From NCBI GenBank assembly GCA_002083435.1, contig LWDJ01000050.1:124001-188000 (forward strand): a DNA stretch of 64,000 nucleotides, written 5' to 3'. The notes below the pieces were generated by a model. That model saw nothing but the letters and a program-made list of their open reading frames with translations, was not told where the DNA came from and made no database searches. This stretch comes from Proteobacteria bacterium SG_bin6. GTDB lineage: Bacteria > Pseudomonadota > Alphaproteobacteria > Sphingomonadales > Sphingomonadaceae. A program made the translations under genes and the position numbers. Numbering within the stretch: the stretch's first letter is position 1; the number at the start of each line of letters is the position of its first letter. Shown in pieces: positions 16,753 to 24,646 of this stretch.

Positions 16753-17076
16753 ATGATCCTGGTTCGCTTCACCGCCGCCGCGCTCGCCGCGGTCGCCACC
16801 ATCGCCGCCATCGACACCACCGCCGTCCGCGCCCAGACGATCGAGGGCGATCAAGCCTCGATGCGCGTCTCGTACAAGGATTTGGACATGCGGACGGCGA
16901 AAGGTCACAAGCAGCTGCTGGAGCGCGTCCGCCATGCCTCGCGTCTGGTGTGCGACGCGACCAACCCCGGCGTGCCCTTCTACATGATCAACGAATGCGC
17001 CGCGAAGGCGACCACCATCGCGATGGATCGCTATGCGCGCGATCAGCGCCCGGCCACCACGCTCGCCGCGCGCTGA
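16753..17076 (+). CDS. UrcA family secreted protein, 107 aa
   Basis: A small secreted protein with an N-terminal signal peptide (hydrophobic residues 5-22, probable cut near AQA/RAQT) followed by the UrcA-type core: VSYKDLDM, then RVRHASRLVCD and NECAAKATTIAMDRYA, with two cysteines likely to form a disulphide. The family is common in sphingomonads and related alphaproteobacteria and has no established biochemical function. GGAGG lies seven bases before the ATG. It is divergent from the winged-helix regulator and is followed by a strong terminator, so it is probably monocistronic. Confidence 0.85.
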   Translation: MILVRFTAAALAAVATIAAIDTTAVRAQTIEGDQASMRVSYKDLDMRTAKGHKQLLERVRHASRLVCDATNPGVPFYMINECAAKATTIAMDRYARDQRPATTLAAR

Positions 17077-17099
17077 GCGGATGACCAATCAAAGGGAGG

Positions 17100-17125
17100 G
17101 GGCAGACCCCGCACGGGGTCTGCCC
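17100..17125 (+). terminator. Rho-independent-type hairpin after the urcA-like gene
   Basis: A perfect 11-bp stem, GGGCAGACCCC (17100-17110) with GGGGTCTGCCC (17115-17125), encloses a GCAC loop and is followed by TTTGG. It begins 23 bases after the stop codon. The T-tract is short, so termination may be partial. Confidence 0.8.
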
Positions 17126-17160
17126 TTTGGTCATGCCGTTCGATCGAAGGAAGCCAGTCC

Positions 17161-17415
17161 ATGTCGCCACGCATCAGAAGCTGGGCGCGCAGCCTCTATT
17201 GGTTGCTGCTGACGCTCGCCGCCTGCGCGCCGCCCGCGGTGCGCACCCCGCAGCTCGCCGCCGAACCGCCAAGCCCTTGCGCGGACGCCGATCGCACGCC
17301 GAAGAGCATGTTCGCGGCGTTCGCGCCGCAAGCCCAGCCGACGCTCCTCGCCAGCGCCGGACGGGCGCGCGACGGCGCGGCCTGCAACCCCGCCGTCCGG
17401 GCGCCCGCCAGCTGA
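17161..17415 (+). CDS. Small putative lipoprotein, 84 aa
   Basis: The short frame begins MSPRIRSWARSLYWLLLTLAACAPP. A basic N-terminus, a hydrophobic core and LAAC at residues 18-21 fit a type II signal peptide with the lipobox cysteine at 21. The mature part is Pro/Ala-rich with two further cysteines and no recognised fold. AAGGAAG about eight bases before the ATG supports translation. High-GC DNA can produce such frames by chance, so reality is moderate. It lies between the urcA-like terminator and the metallo-hydrolase gene. Confidence 0.5.
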   Translation: MSPRIRSWARSLYWLLLTLAACAPPAVRTPQLAAEPPSPCADADRTPKSMFAAFAPQAQPTLLASAGRARDGAACNPAVRAPAS

Positions 17416-17481
17416 AGCCCGTGCGCGCGGGGGGCGCCGGCGCCGGCTTGCGCGCCGAGCCGCCAGCGTTATGAAACACCC

Positions 17482-18594
17482 ATGTTCGGCAAAGCCTTGC
17501 TCGCCACCGCGTTGGCGGCCCTCGCCATGGCGAGCGCGCCACCGCTCCTCGCGCAGACCCTCCTCACCGGCGACCGCATTGACGGCACGCCGGTGATCGA
17601 CCGGCTCGACAGTCGCGATCTCGCGGCCGGGCAGGTGCACCGCTTCTGGTTCCGCGTGACCGACAACGCGGTGGGGCAGGGCTGGTACGTCCCCGTGATC
17701 GTGGTGCGCGGCGCGCGGCCGGGGCCAAGGCTGCTGCTGACGGCCGCGATCCACGGCGACGAGCTGAACGGCGTCGCCGTCATCCACCGGCTCGTCGAGC
17801 GGATCGATCCCGCCGTGCTCAGCGGGACGATCGTCGCGGTGCCGGGGCTCAACACCCCCGGGTTGCTCCACCACAGCCGCGCCTTCACCCCCGGCGACGG
17901 GCGCGACGGCGACAATCTCAACCGGCTGATGCCGGGCAAGGCCGATGCGACCGATCGCGGCGATCGCTATGCCTTTCGGCTGTGGTCGCGGCTGTTGTTC
18001 CCCAATGCCGATACCGCGATCGATCTCCACACCCAGTCGCGCGGCACCGCCTATCCGATCTATGCCTTCGCCGGCTCGCCCCGCGCCCGCGCGATCGCCG
18101 AGCTGATCGCGCCCGACATGATCAAGCTCGATCCCGGGGTGCAGGGTTCGGTCGAGACCGAGATGCTGCGCGCCGGCGTCCCCGCGATCACGCTGGAGCT
18201 CAACCGCCCCGAAATGTTCGACGCGGGGGTGATCGGCCGCGCGGTCGATGGCATTGCGCGGGTGATGGTCGATCTGAAGATGCTCGCGCCCGGCAGCGCG
18301 CCGGCGGCAAGCGTCACGCCATTCGTCGGCGATAGCCTGGCGACGGTGCGCGGCACGCGCGGCGGCTATGCGACGCTCCTGGTGGGGCTGGGCGACGCGG
18401 TGGTGAAGGGCCAGCTGGTCGCGACCATCGCCGATCCCTTCGGCCGCGTGGTCGAACGCCTCGACGCCCCGGTCGATGGCCGGGTGAGCTCGATCGCGAC
18501 CGACCCCTTGCGTGATCCCGGCGACACGCTGATGCGCATCCTGTTCCTGGCGCCGCAGGGCACCAAATCCCGCGCCGCCCCCCGCCGACCGTAA
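17482..18594 (+). CDS. Secreted succinylglutamate desuccinylase/aspartoacylase-family protein, 370 aa
   Basis: The AstE/AspA (M14-like) zinc site is visible: HGDE at residues 91-94 supplies His and Glu ligands and IDLHT supplies His183. The arginine motif DNLNRLMPG (144-152) and the Glu in AITLELN match substrate-binding and catalytic positions of the family. Residues 1-25 form a signal peptide (probable cut after LLAQ), so unlike AstE it should act in the periplasm. A C-terminal domain of about 80 residues (VKGQLVATIADPFGRVVERL) resembles the beta domain of AstE-like proteins. The substrate is unknown; the downstream TonB receptor may share it. Confidence 0.85.
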   Translation: MFGKALLATALAALAMASAPPLLAQTLLTGDRIDGTPVIDRLDSRDLAAGQVHRFWFRVTDNAVGQGWYVPVIVVRGARPGPRLLLTAAIHGDELNGVAVIHRLVERIDPAVLSGTIVAVPGLNTPGLLHHSRAFTPGDGRDGDNLNRLMPGKADATDRGDRYAFRLWSRLLFPNADTAIDLHTQSRGTAYPIYAFAGSPRARAIAELIAPDMIKLDPGVQGSVETEMLRAGVPAITLELNRPEMFDAGVIGRAVDGIARVMVDLKMLAPGSAPAASVTPFVGDSLATVRGTRGGYATLLVGLGDAVVKGQLVATIADPFGRVVERLDAPVDGRVSSIATDPLRDPGDTLMRILFLAPQGTKSRAAPRRP

Positions 18595-18631
18595 CTCGCC
18601 TGTTACATCTTTGCCACGCGGTGCGACAAAT

Positions 18632-18671
18632 GTTGCAACGCAACAGTCATGCGCGGCTGTGCCGGTTGCAA
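18632..18671. promoter_or_regulatory. Short inverted repeat and TTGCAA boxes upstream of the TonB receptor
   Basis: GTTGC-AAC-GCAAC (18632-18644) is a small perfect inverted repeat, and TTGCAA recurs at 18666-18671. Both lie in the 139-base leader of the TonB-receptor gene. It could be an operator or simply promoter-proximal sequence; no regulator is identified. Confidence 0.25.
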
Positions 18672-18733
18672 AACGATGATTCTTAATTCAGCGTGGCCGT
18701 TGTTGTTTTCCAATAAACGGGGGCGGAAGAAAT

Positions 18734-21700
18734 ATGCGGTTGAAGACCTTGGTGCTGGCCGGCGCGTCGGCGAGCGCGCTGATCGTCGCGGCGCCGGCGT
18801 TCGCCGAGGATACGCCGGCGGCGAAGCCCGCGACCGAGGCGGCCGAGGCGGGCGACGCCGAAGTCGTCGTCACGGGCAGCCGCCTGCGGCTCGATCCCAA
18901 CGCGACCGCGCCGCTGCCGATCAGCTCGGTTTCCGCCGACCAGCTCCGCGCCGCCGGCGCGATCGACGTTACCGCGACGCTGCGCCAGATTCCGGCGCTG
19001 ATTTCCTCGGGCACCGTCGCCGACTCGCTCGAGCGCGGCGCGGGCGGCGTCGGCCAGGCGACGCTCAACCTGCGCCAGCTCGGCGCCAACCGCACGCTGG
19101 TGCTGGTCGATGGCGTGCGCCACGTCTCGGGCGTTGCGGGCTCGCAGACGGTCGACGTGTCGACCATCCCTGCCGCGCTGATCGAGCGCGTCGACGTGCT
19201 CACCGGCGGCGCCTCGGCGATCTATGGCGCCGACGCGGTGACCGGCGTCGTCAACTATGTGCTGAAGCGCAACTACAAGGGGCTCACCCTCAACTACCAG
19301 GCGGGCGCGGCCGATCGCGGTGATGGCGCGAACTTCCGCATCGACGGCGCCTGGGGCGTGAACTTCGCCGGCGGGCGCGGCAATTTCACCTTCGCTGCGG
19401 GCTATGCCAACGAGAATGAGGTGCTGCTCGGCGATCGTCCGTTCACCGCGAACAATGGCCGCGCGAACAACTCGACGACCTATGCCAACCCCGCCTTGCG
19501 CTTCCAGCGCGGCGATATCGACCCCGTCAACACCCCCAACTTCGCGAGCTATTTCCGCGTCGGCGGGCCGGGGCCGCGCGCCACGCGCATCGGGTTCGGC
19601 CCGCCGATTCCGCGCGATCTGGCCGCTTTCCAGGCGCTGTTCCCAGGCCGCACGCCGACCGCGGCCGAGCAGGCGCTGATCACGCGCGCCGCGACCGCCG
19701 CCCCGCTTGTGATCGGCGCGCAGCCGGTGTTCGGCATCAGCTCCAACGCGGGCCTGATCTTCCGCGCCGATTTCGCGCGCTTCACCACCGACATCAACGG
19801 CAACGGCATCGCCGACTGTAACGAAAGCTATGTCGGCTGGACCGGCTTCGGCGGCGGCGGCTGCTATGTCTCGACCCCCGGCGGCGGGGTGCGCATCTTC
19901 CAGGACGGCATCATCTCGACCAGCCAGAACCAGTTTGGCGGCGACGGCGCGGTGGAGCGCACCAACGGCACCTCGCTCACCCCGGGCAGCGAGCGCTTCT
20001 ACGCCAATTTCCGCGGCCGGTTTGAAATCACCCCGGCGGCCGAGCTGTTCGTCGACGCCAAATATACCCGCAACAACACGATTTCGCGCAACAACTACAA
20101 CACCTTCTACGATTCGCTGCTGATCCTGCCCGACAACCCCTTCATCCCGGCGGTGTTGCAGGCGGAGGCCAATGCCGCGGGCGGCCTGCGCGTGAGCCGC
20201 GACTTCCTCGATCTCGGGCCGGGAATCGACCGTTCCGCGCGCGACACCTACCGGGTCGTCGCCGGCGTGCGCGGCGAGGTGACGCCGCATCTGCGCTATG
20301 AAGTGCTCGGCAATTACGGCCTGACCGACAATGTGAACACCAATGGCAATTCGGTGCGCTATGACCGCCTGTTCGCCGCAATCGACGTGGTGCGTGGGCC
20401 CAACGGCCAGCCGATCTGCCGTTCGGACATCAGCAACGTGCCTTATGTCGGCTCGGAGAGTTTCCCCTTCATCGAGGGTGGCTTCTTCACTTTCCGCCCG
20501 GGCGACGGCCAGTGCCGCCCGGCGAGCCTGTTCAACGGCGTGAACTCGGTCAGCCAGGAGGCGGTGAACTTCATCACCACCTCGACCGTCGATCGCTTCC
20601 GCCTGACGCAGACGGTGGTGACGGCGACGGTGACCGGCGACACCGGCGGCTTCTTCAAGCTGCCGGGCGGCGCGCCGCAATTCTCGGCGGGCGTCGAATA
20701 TCGGCGTGAAACCTCGACCTCGCGGTTCAACGATCTCGAGCTCGGCCTGCTGCCGGCGGGGTCGCCGGCCGGTCCGGCGGGCACGTTCATCGGCACGATC
20801 TCGGCCAACCAGAAGCTGGTGTTCGATCCCTCGACCCGCACGCTCAACACCGGCGGCTCGTTCGACGTGAAGGAAGTGTTCGGCGAAGTCCGGCTGCCGG
20901 TGCTGAAGGATCTGCCCTTCGCGAACGAGCTGACGGTGGGCGCCGCCGGGCGCTATGCCGATTATTCGACCGTGGGCGGCGCGTTCACCTGGAATGTGAA
21001 CGGCGTCTACGCGCCGATCCGCGACATCCGCTTCCGCGGCAGCTATGCCCGCGCGATCCGCGCGCCCAACATCGCCGAGCTGTTCAGCCCGGCGCAGGGC
21101 GCGACCTTCCGCCCGTCCGATCCGTGCGACGTGACGCTGCGCGGGCTCAACCCCAATCGTGCGGCGAACTGTCTGGCGGCGGCGACCGCGCTCGGCATCG
21201 CCAATCCGCAGGCGTTCCTGGCGACCTATACCGATCCGCTGACCGCGCGCTTCTCGGGCACCAGCGGCGGCAACCCCAATTTGCGGCGTGAATCCGCGAC
21301 GACCTGGTCGGTCGGCTCGGTGATCCAGCCGCGTTTCCTGCGCGGGCTCACGCTTTCGGCCGACTATTATTCGATCCGCATCACCGACGCGATCGCGGCG
21401 GTGACGGCGCAGGACATCGTCAACACCTGCTATGACAACATCACTTTCCCCAACCAGTTCTGCAACCTGTTCCGCCGCAACGGCCCCAATGCGGGGCCGG
21501 CGACCTTCGGCTTCGCGTTCCTGACGCAGACCCAGCTCAATTTCGGCCGGATCGAGACTTCGGGCGTCGATTTCACGATCAACTATGATCTGCGGCTGGG
21601 CGCGAAGACGCGGATCAACCTGGGCGTGAACGGCAACTGGACCGAGAAGGTCGATCGCTTCTTCGATCCGCAGAACCCCAATCTCGTCAATCCGGCGCTG

Positions 21701-22033
21701 CGTGAGCAGAGCGTGCCGGAATTCTCGGGCGTCGGCACGGTCAACGTCACCCATGGCCAGTTCGGCTTGAACTATAGCCTGCAATATATCGGCAGCACCG
21801 CGGTTGCTGGCGTGATCCAGATCGAGCGTATTCAGGCCGAATTCGGCAATGCCGGCTTCGCGCCCGAATATTTCGTCCACAATCTGTCGGCGAGCTATGA
21901 TTTCAACGACAAGATCAACTTCTATGGCGGCGTGAACAACCTGACCGACCTGCAGCCCTATCTCGCCAGCTCGGCCTATCCGGTGTCGGGCATCGGCCGA
22001 ACGCTGTTCGTCGGCATCCGCGCGCGGTATTGA
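18734..22033 (+). CDS. TonB-dependent outer-membrane receptor, 1099 aa
   Basis: The protein has a signal peptide (1-24, cut near AFA-ED), a TonB-box-like segment before VVVTGSRL, a plug domain with the usual RQIPAL, LNLRQLGANRTLVLVDG and ERVDVLTGGASAIYGADAVTGVVNYVLK stretches, and a long beta barrel ending in the aromatic strand GIGRTLFVGIRARY. At about 1100 residues it belongs to the large receptor class common in sphingomonads for complex substrates. The substrate cannot be read from sequence. The ATG follows GGGGGCGGAAG. It is separated from the metallo-hydrolase by 139 bases, so may have its own promoter, and ends at a strong hairpin. Confidence 0.95.
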   Translation: MRLKTLVLAGASASALIVAAPAFAEDTPAAKPATEAAEAGDAEVVVTGSRLRLDPNATAPLPISSVSADQLRAAGAIDVTATLRQIPALISSGTVADSLERGAGGVGQATLNLRQLGANRTLVLVDGVRHVSGVAGSQTVDVSTIPAALIERVDVLTGGASAIYGADAVTGVVNYVLKRNYKGLTLNYQAGAADRGDGANFRIDGAWGVNFAGGRGNFTFAAGYANENEVLLGDRPFTANNGRANNSTTYANPALRFQRGDIDPVNTPNFASYFRVGGPGPRATRIGFGPPIPRDLAAFQALFPGRTPTAAEQALITRAATAAPLVIGAQPVFGISSNAGLIFRADFARFTTDINGNGIADCNESYVGWTGFGGGGCYVSTPGGGVRIFQDGIISTSQNQFGGDGAVERTNGTSLTPGSERFYANFRGRFEITPAAELFVDAKYTRNNTISRNNYNTFYDSLLILPDNPFIPAVLQAEANAAGGLRVSRDFLDLGPGIDRSARDTYRVVAGVRGEVTPHLRYEVLGNYGLTDNVNTNGNSVRYDRLFAAIDVVRGPNGQPICRSDISNVPYVGSESFPFIEGGFFTFRPGDGQCRPASLFNGVNSVSQEAVNFITTSTVDRFRLTQTVVTATVTGDTGGFFKLPGGAPQFSAGVEYRRETSTSRFNDLELGLLPAGSPAGPAGTFIGTISANQKLVFDPSTRTLNTGGSFDVKEVFGEVRLPVLKDLPFANELTVGAAGRYADYSTVGGAFTWNVNGVYAPIRDIRFRGSYARAIRAPNIAELFSPAQGATFRPSDPCDVTLRGLNPNRAANCLAAATALGIANPQAFLATYTDPLTARFSGTSGGNPNLRRESATTWSVGSVIQPRFLRGLTLSADYYSIRITDAIAAVTAQDIVNTCYDNITFPNQFCNLFRRNGPNAGPATFGFAFLTQTQLNFGRIETSGVDFTINYDLRLGAKTRINLGVNGNWTEKVDRFFDPQNPNLVNPALREQSVPEFSGVGTVNVTHGQFGLNYSLQYIGSTAVAGVIQIERIQAEFGNAGFAPEYFVHNLSASYDFNDKINFYGGVNNLTDLQPYLASSAYPVSGIGRTLFVGIRARY

Positions 22034-22040
22034 GGACGGA

Positions 22041-22069
22041 CCGGGCGCCCCATCATCCGGGGCGCCCGG
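22041..22069 (+). terminator. GC-rich hairpin between convergent genes
   Basis: CCGGGCGCCCC (22041-22051) pairs perfectly with GGGGCGCCCGG (22059-22069) around a seven-base loop. It lies between the receptor stop and the stop of the convergent Anbu gene, so it could serve both strands. It lacks a long T-tract. Confidence 0.75.
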
Positions 22070-22082
22070 TGTTCGCCAGCGT

Positions 22083-22811
22083 TCAATAAGGCGGATCGGG
22101 GATCGCCGCGCGCGCCTGCGCCAGGGCGTCCGCCCAGCGCTGCGACAGGTCGTGGAAATAGGCGTCATCCTCGCCGATGCGCTTGGTGACCGCCTCCCCG
22201 GCGCCGCGCCGGGCGATCATCACGTCGATCGGCAGCCCGACCGCGAGGTTCGACCGCATCGTCGAATCGAACGAGATCAGCGCGGTCTTGATCGCGTCGG
22301 TCAGCGGCGTGTCGTGGGCGAGCGCCCGGTCGAGGATCGGCTTGCCATATTTGTTCTCGCCGATCTGGAGATAGGGCGTCTCGATCCCGCACTCGATCGC
22401 GTTGCCCGCCGCATAGACCAGGAACAGCCGCATCGGCTCGCCGCCGATCGCGCCGCCGATCAAAAAAGTCGCGTCGAAATTGATATCCTCGGCCTGGAGC
22501 GAGGCCATGTCGGTGCGCGCGGCCGCGAGCGCGCGCCCGGCGAGCATCGCGGCGGCATAGATGCTCGGCGCCTCGCGCAAGGTCGCCATCTCGCCGGTTT
22601 CGGGATCGGCGAGCCCCAGCCGTAGCCGCTCGAGCGCGGACTGGGTGGTGGAAAGGCTCCCCGCCGAGGCGAGCACGATCAAGCGATCGGGCTGGTTCTC
22701 GATCAGCCGCAGCTTGCGGTAGGAGGAAACATTGTCGACGCCGGCATTGGTGCGCGTGTCGGCGAGCATCGCCAGCCCCTCGGCCACCAAAATGCCAATG
22801 CAATAGGTCAC
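22083..22811 (-). CDS. Anbu: proteasome-type (ancestral beta subunit) protein, 242 aa
   Basis: The protein begins MTYCIGILVAEGLAMLADTRTN, the N-terminal-nucleophile pattern of the Anbu/HslV/20S beta fold with Thr2 available as nucleophile after Met removal, followed by GLAMLADTR. The segment DATFLIGGAIGGEP and the length near 240 match Anbu proteins. Anbu assembles into open or ring-like multimers; its biological substrate is not settled. It is the last gene of the classic operon with transglutaminase-like, alpha-E and circularly permuted ATP-grasp genes, which strongly supports the call. Confidence 0.92.
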   Translation of the reverse strand: MTYCIGILVAEGLAMLADTRTNAGVDNVSSYRKLRLIENQPDRLIVLASAGSLSTTQSALERLRLGLADPETGEMATLREAPSIYAAAMLAGRALAAARTDMASLQAEDINFDATFLIGGAIGGEPMRLFLVYAAGNAIECGIETPYLQIGENKYGKPILDRALAHDTPLTDAIKTALISFDSTMRSNLAVGLPIDVMIARRGAGEAVTKRIGEDDAYFHDLSQRWADALAQARAAIPDPPY

Positions 22812-22832
22812 CGCCCGTCCCCCCTTGTCGAA

Positions 22833-23639
22833 TCAGGCCTGTGCTTGACCCATTGCCTGCGCCGCGTCGACCCGCACCGCGAGGCTCTCCGCGCCGCCAC
22901 CGCGCCGGGTGCCCCGGATCGGCGCGGCGTCGAGATAATCCAATCCGATCGCGACGCGCAAATAGGCATCGGTCGGCGAGATGCCGTTGGCGGGATCGAA
23001 CCCCACCCAGCCGAGATCGGGCACCCGCGCCTCCGCCCAGGCGTGCGCCGCCTCCTGCGCGCTGTCGCGCACCAGATGGCCCGAGACATAGCGCGCCGGC
23101 ACGCCCAGCAGCCGCGCGGCGGTGATGAAGACATGCGCGAAATCCTGGCACACCCCGTGCCCGGCGGCATAGGCGGCGGCGGCTGGGGTGGTCGCGTCTG
23201 TGAGCCCCACTTCGAAGCGCAGCTCCTGATAGAGCGCGCGGCACAAGGCGTGGAGCGCGTCGAGCGGCGCGAGCCCCGCGAAGCGTTCGGCGAGCGCATG
23301 CAGCGCCGCGTCGGGCGTGGTGAGCGGGGTGGTGCGGCGATAGACCGCATCCGGCAGAGGCTCGTCCGCGCGGATGATGCCGGCGGTATCGCTCACATCG
23401 GCGATCCCGGACACGCTGATCGTGATCTCGGCCACCGCCCCGCTCGCATAGAACATGGTGACGCGGTTGCCGAAGGCGTCGGTGCTTTCGCGAAAGCTGC
23501 CGTCCTGGTCGGCGTCGATCCGCCATGAGAGGATGTGCTGCCCGCCATGCTCGCGCGGCGTTACCCGCAGCGCCTGGATCAGGCCGGTGGCGGGGGTCGC
23601 GTAGCGATAGGTGGTGCGGTGATCGAGGCGGATGCGCAT
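22833..23639 (-). CDS. Transglutaminase-like cysteine peptidase family protein, 268 aa
   Basis: The transglutaminase-like catalytic triad is present: Cys164 in GHGVCQDFAH, His199 in EAAHAWAEA and Asp215 in VGFDPANG. The N-terminal beta domain starts MRIRLDHRTTYRYATPATG, typical of the bacterial transglutaminase N-terminal region. No signal peptide is present. Its ATG overlaps the alpha-E stop by one base (TGATG), so translation is coupled. Homologues in Anbu operons are thought to act on peptide or isopeptide bonds, possibly together with the ATP-grasp ligase; that partnership is inferred from conserved neighbourhood. Confidence 0.92.
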   Translation of the reverse strand: MRIRLDHRTTYRYATPATGLIQALRVTPREHGGQHILSWRIDADQDGSFRESTDAFGNRVTMFYASGAVAEITISVSGIADVSDTAGIIRADEPLPDAVYRRTTPLTTPDAALHALAERFAGLAPLDALHALCRALYQELRFEVGLTDATTPAAAAYAAGHGVCQDFAHVFITAARLLGVPARYVSGHLVRDSAQEAAHAWAEARVPDLGWVGFDPANGISPTDAYLRVAIGLDYLDAAPIRGTRRGGGAESLAVRVDAAQAMGQAQA

Positions 23640-24580
23640 CAGAAAAGATATTGCTCCCCGATCAATGTTCCCAGGCGGTTATTCTCGACGATGAAATCGA
23701 CGATCGCGTCGTGCAAGCCGTCCGCGAACAACGTCTCGATCCGCGCCGCGTTCAGCCGCGTCGCCATCGCCACGGCCTGGCGATGCGCGGGGCCGCGCCG
23801 GCCGGTGATGCGGGCGAGCTCATCGAGATAATGCACCGCCTCGGCCGCGCACGAGGCCAGCGAGCGCGGCATCCGGCGGTTGAGGATCAGCAGATCGGCG
23901 ACCAGCCACGGCTTCACATTGTCGCGGTAGATATGGCGATAGGCGGTGAGCGCGGAGACGGTGCGCAGGATCGTCGTCCACTGGAAATAATCGAGGCTGC
24001 CGCCCACCGGCTCGTCGCGGGGCAGCAGCAGGTGATATTTCACGTCGAGCAGCCGCGCGGTGTTGTCCGCCCGCTCGACGGTTTCGCCCAGCCGGATGAA
24101 CCAATAGGCATCGTCGCGCAGCATCGTGCGGTGAGTGGCGCCGTCGAAGGCGAGCGCCGCCGCCTTCACCGCCTCGTTCAGCCGGATCAGCCGCTCGCGC
24201 CCGCCGCCGCGCGTGCCGAAGCGCTGGAGTTCGATCCAGGCGCCGTTGATCGCCTCCCACGCCTCGACCGTCAGCGCGGTGCGGACGGCGCGGGCGTTGG
24301 TGCGGGCGCGCTCGATACAGCCGCGCATCGCGGAAGGGTTGGCCGCGTCGAGCGCCAGGAAATCGAGCGCCGCCGCCTCGCTCACCTGCTCATGCCGGGC
24401 GGCATAGGCGTCGGACACGCCGGCGGCGGCGAGCGCGCTGCTCCACGCGGCGACATCGCCGCCATAGGAGGAAGGCAGGCTCGCCAGCCGCAATGTCGCG
24501 TCGATCAGCCGCGAGACGAAATCGGCGCGCTCGATATAGCGGCCCATCCACAGCAAGGCGCTGGCGGTGCGCGAGAGCAT
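23639..24580 (-). CDS. Alpha-E domain protein of the Anbu operon, 313 aa
   Basis: The protein begins MLSRTASALLWMGRYIERAD, the typical opening of alpha-E proteins, and is all-helical with conserved motifs YWFIRLGETVERADNTARLLDVKYHLL and a DYFQWTTIL segment. The family has no demonstrated activity but almost always accompanies circularly permuted ATP-grasp and transglutaminase-like proteins. It sits 66 bases after the ATP-grasp gene and overlaps the transglutaminase gene start by one base. Confidence 0.92.
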   Translation of the reverse strand: MLSRTASALLWMGRYIERADFVSRLIDATLRLASLPSSYGGDVAAWSSALAAAGVSDAYAARHEQVSEAAALDFLALDAANPSAMRGCIERARTNARAVRTALTVEAWEAINGAWIELQRFGTRGGGRERLIRLNEAVKAAALAFDGATHRTMLRDDAYWFIRLGETVERADNTARLLDVKYHLLLPRDEPVGGSLDYFQWTTILRTVSALTAYRHIYRDNVKPWLVADLLILNRRMPRSLASCAAEAVHYLDELARITGRRGPAHRQAVAMATRLNAARIETLFADGLHDAIVDFIVENNRLGTLIGEQYLF

Positions 24581-24646
24581 CAGCCGCGCTCCACGGGCGG
24601 GCTGGCGCCGCCACCACGCGCCGTCAGCGCGTTCTCAAACAGACGC

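Noticed and set aside
18683..22168. A 1161-residue open frame on the minus strand opposite the TonB receptor
   Set aside because: It is antisense to a clearly identified receptor, has low-complexity Arg/Ala/Glu composition and no domain; it is a by-product of high-GC codon bias.
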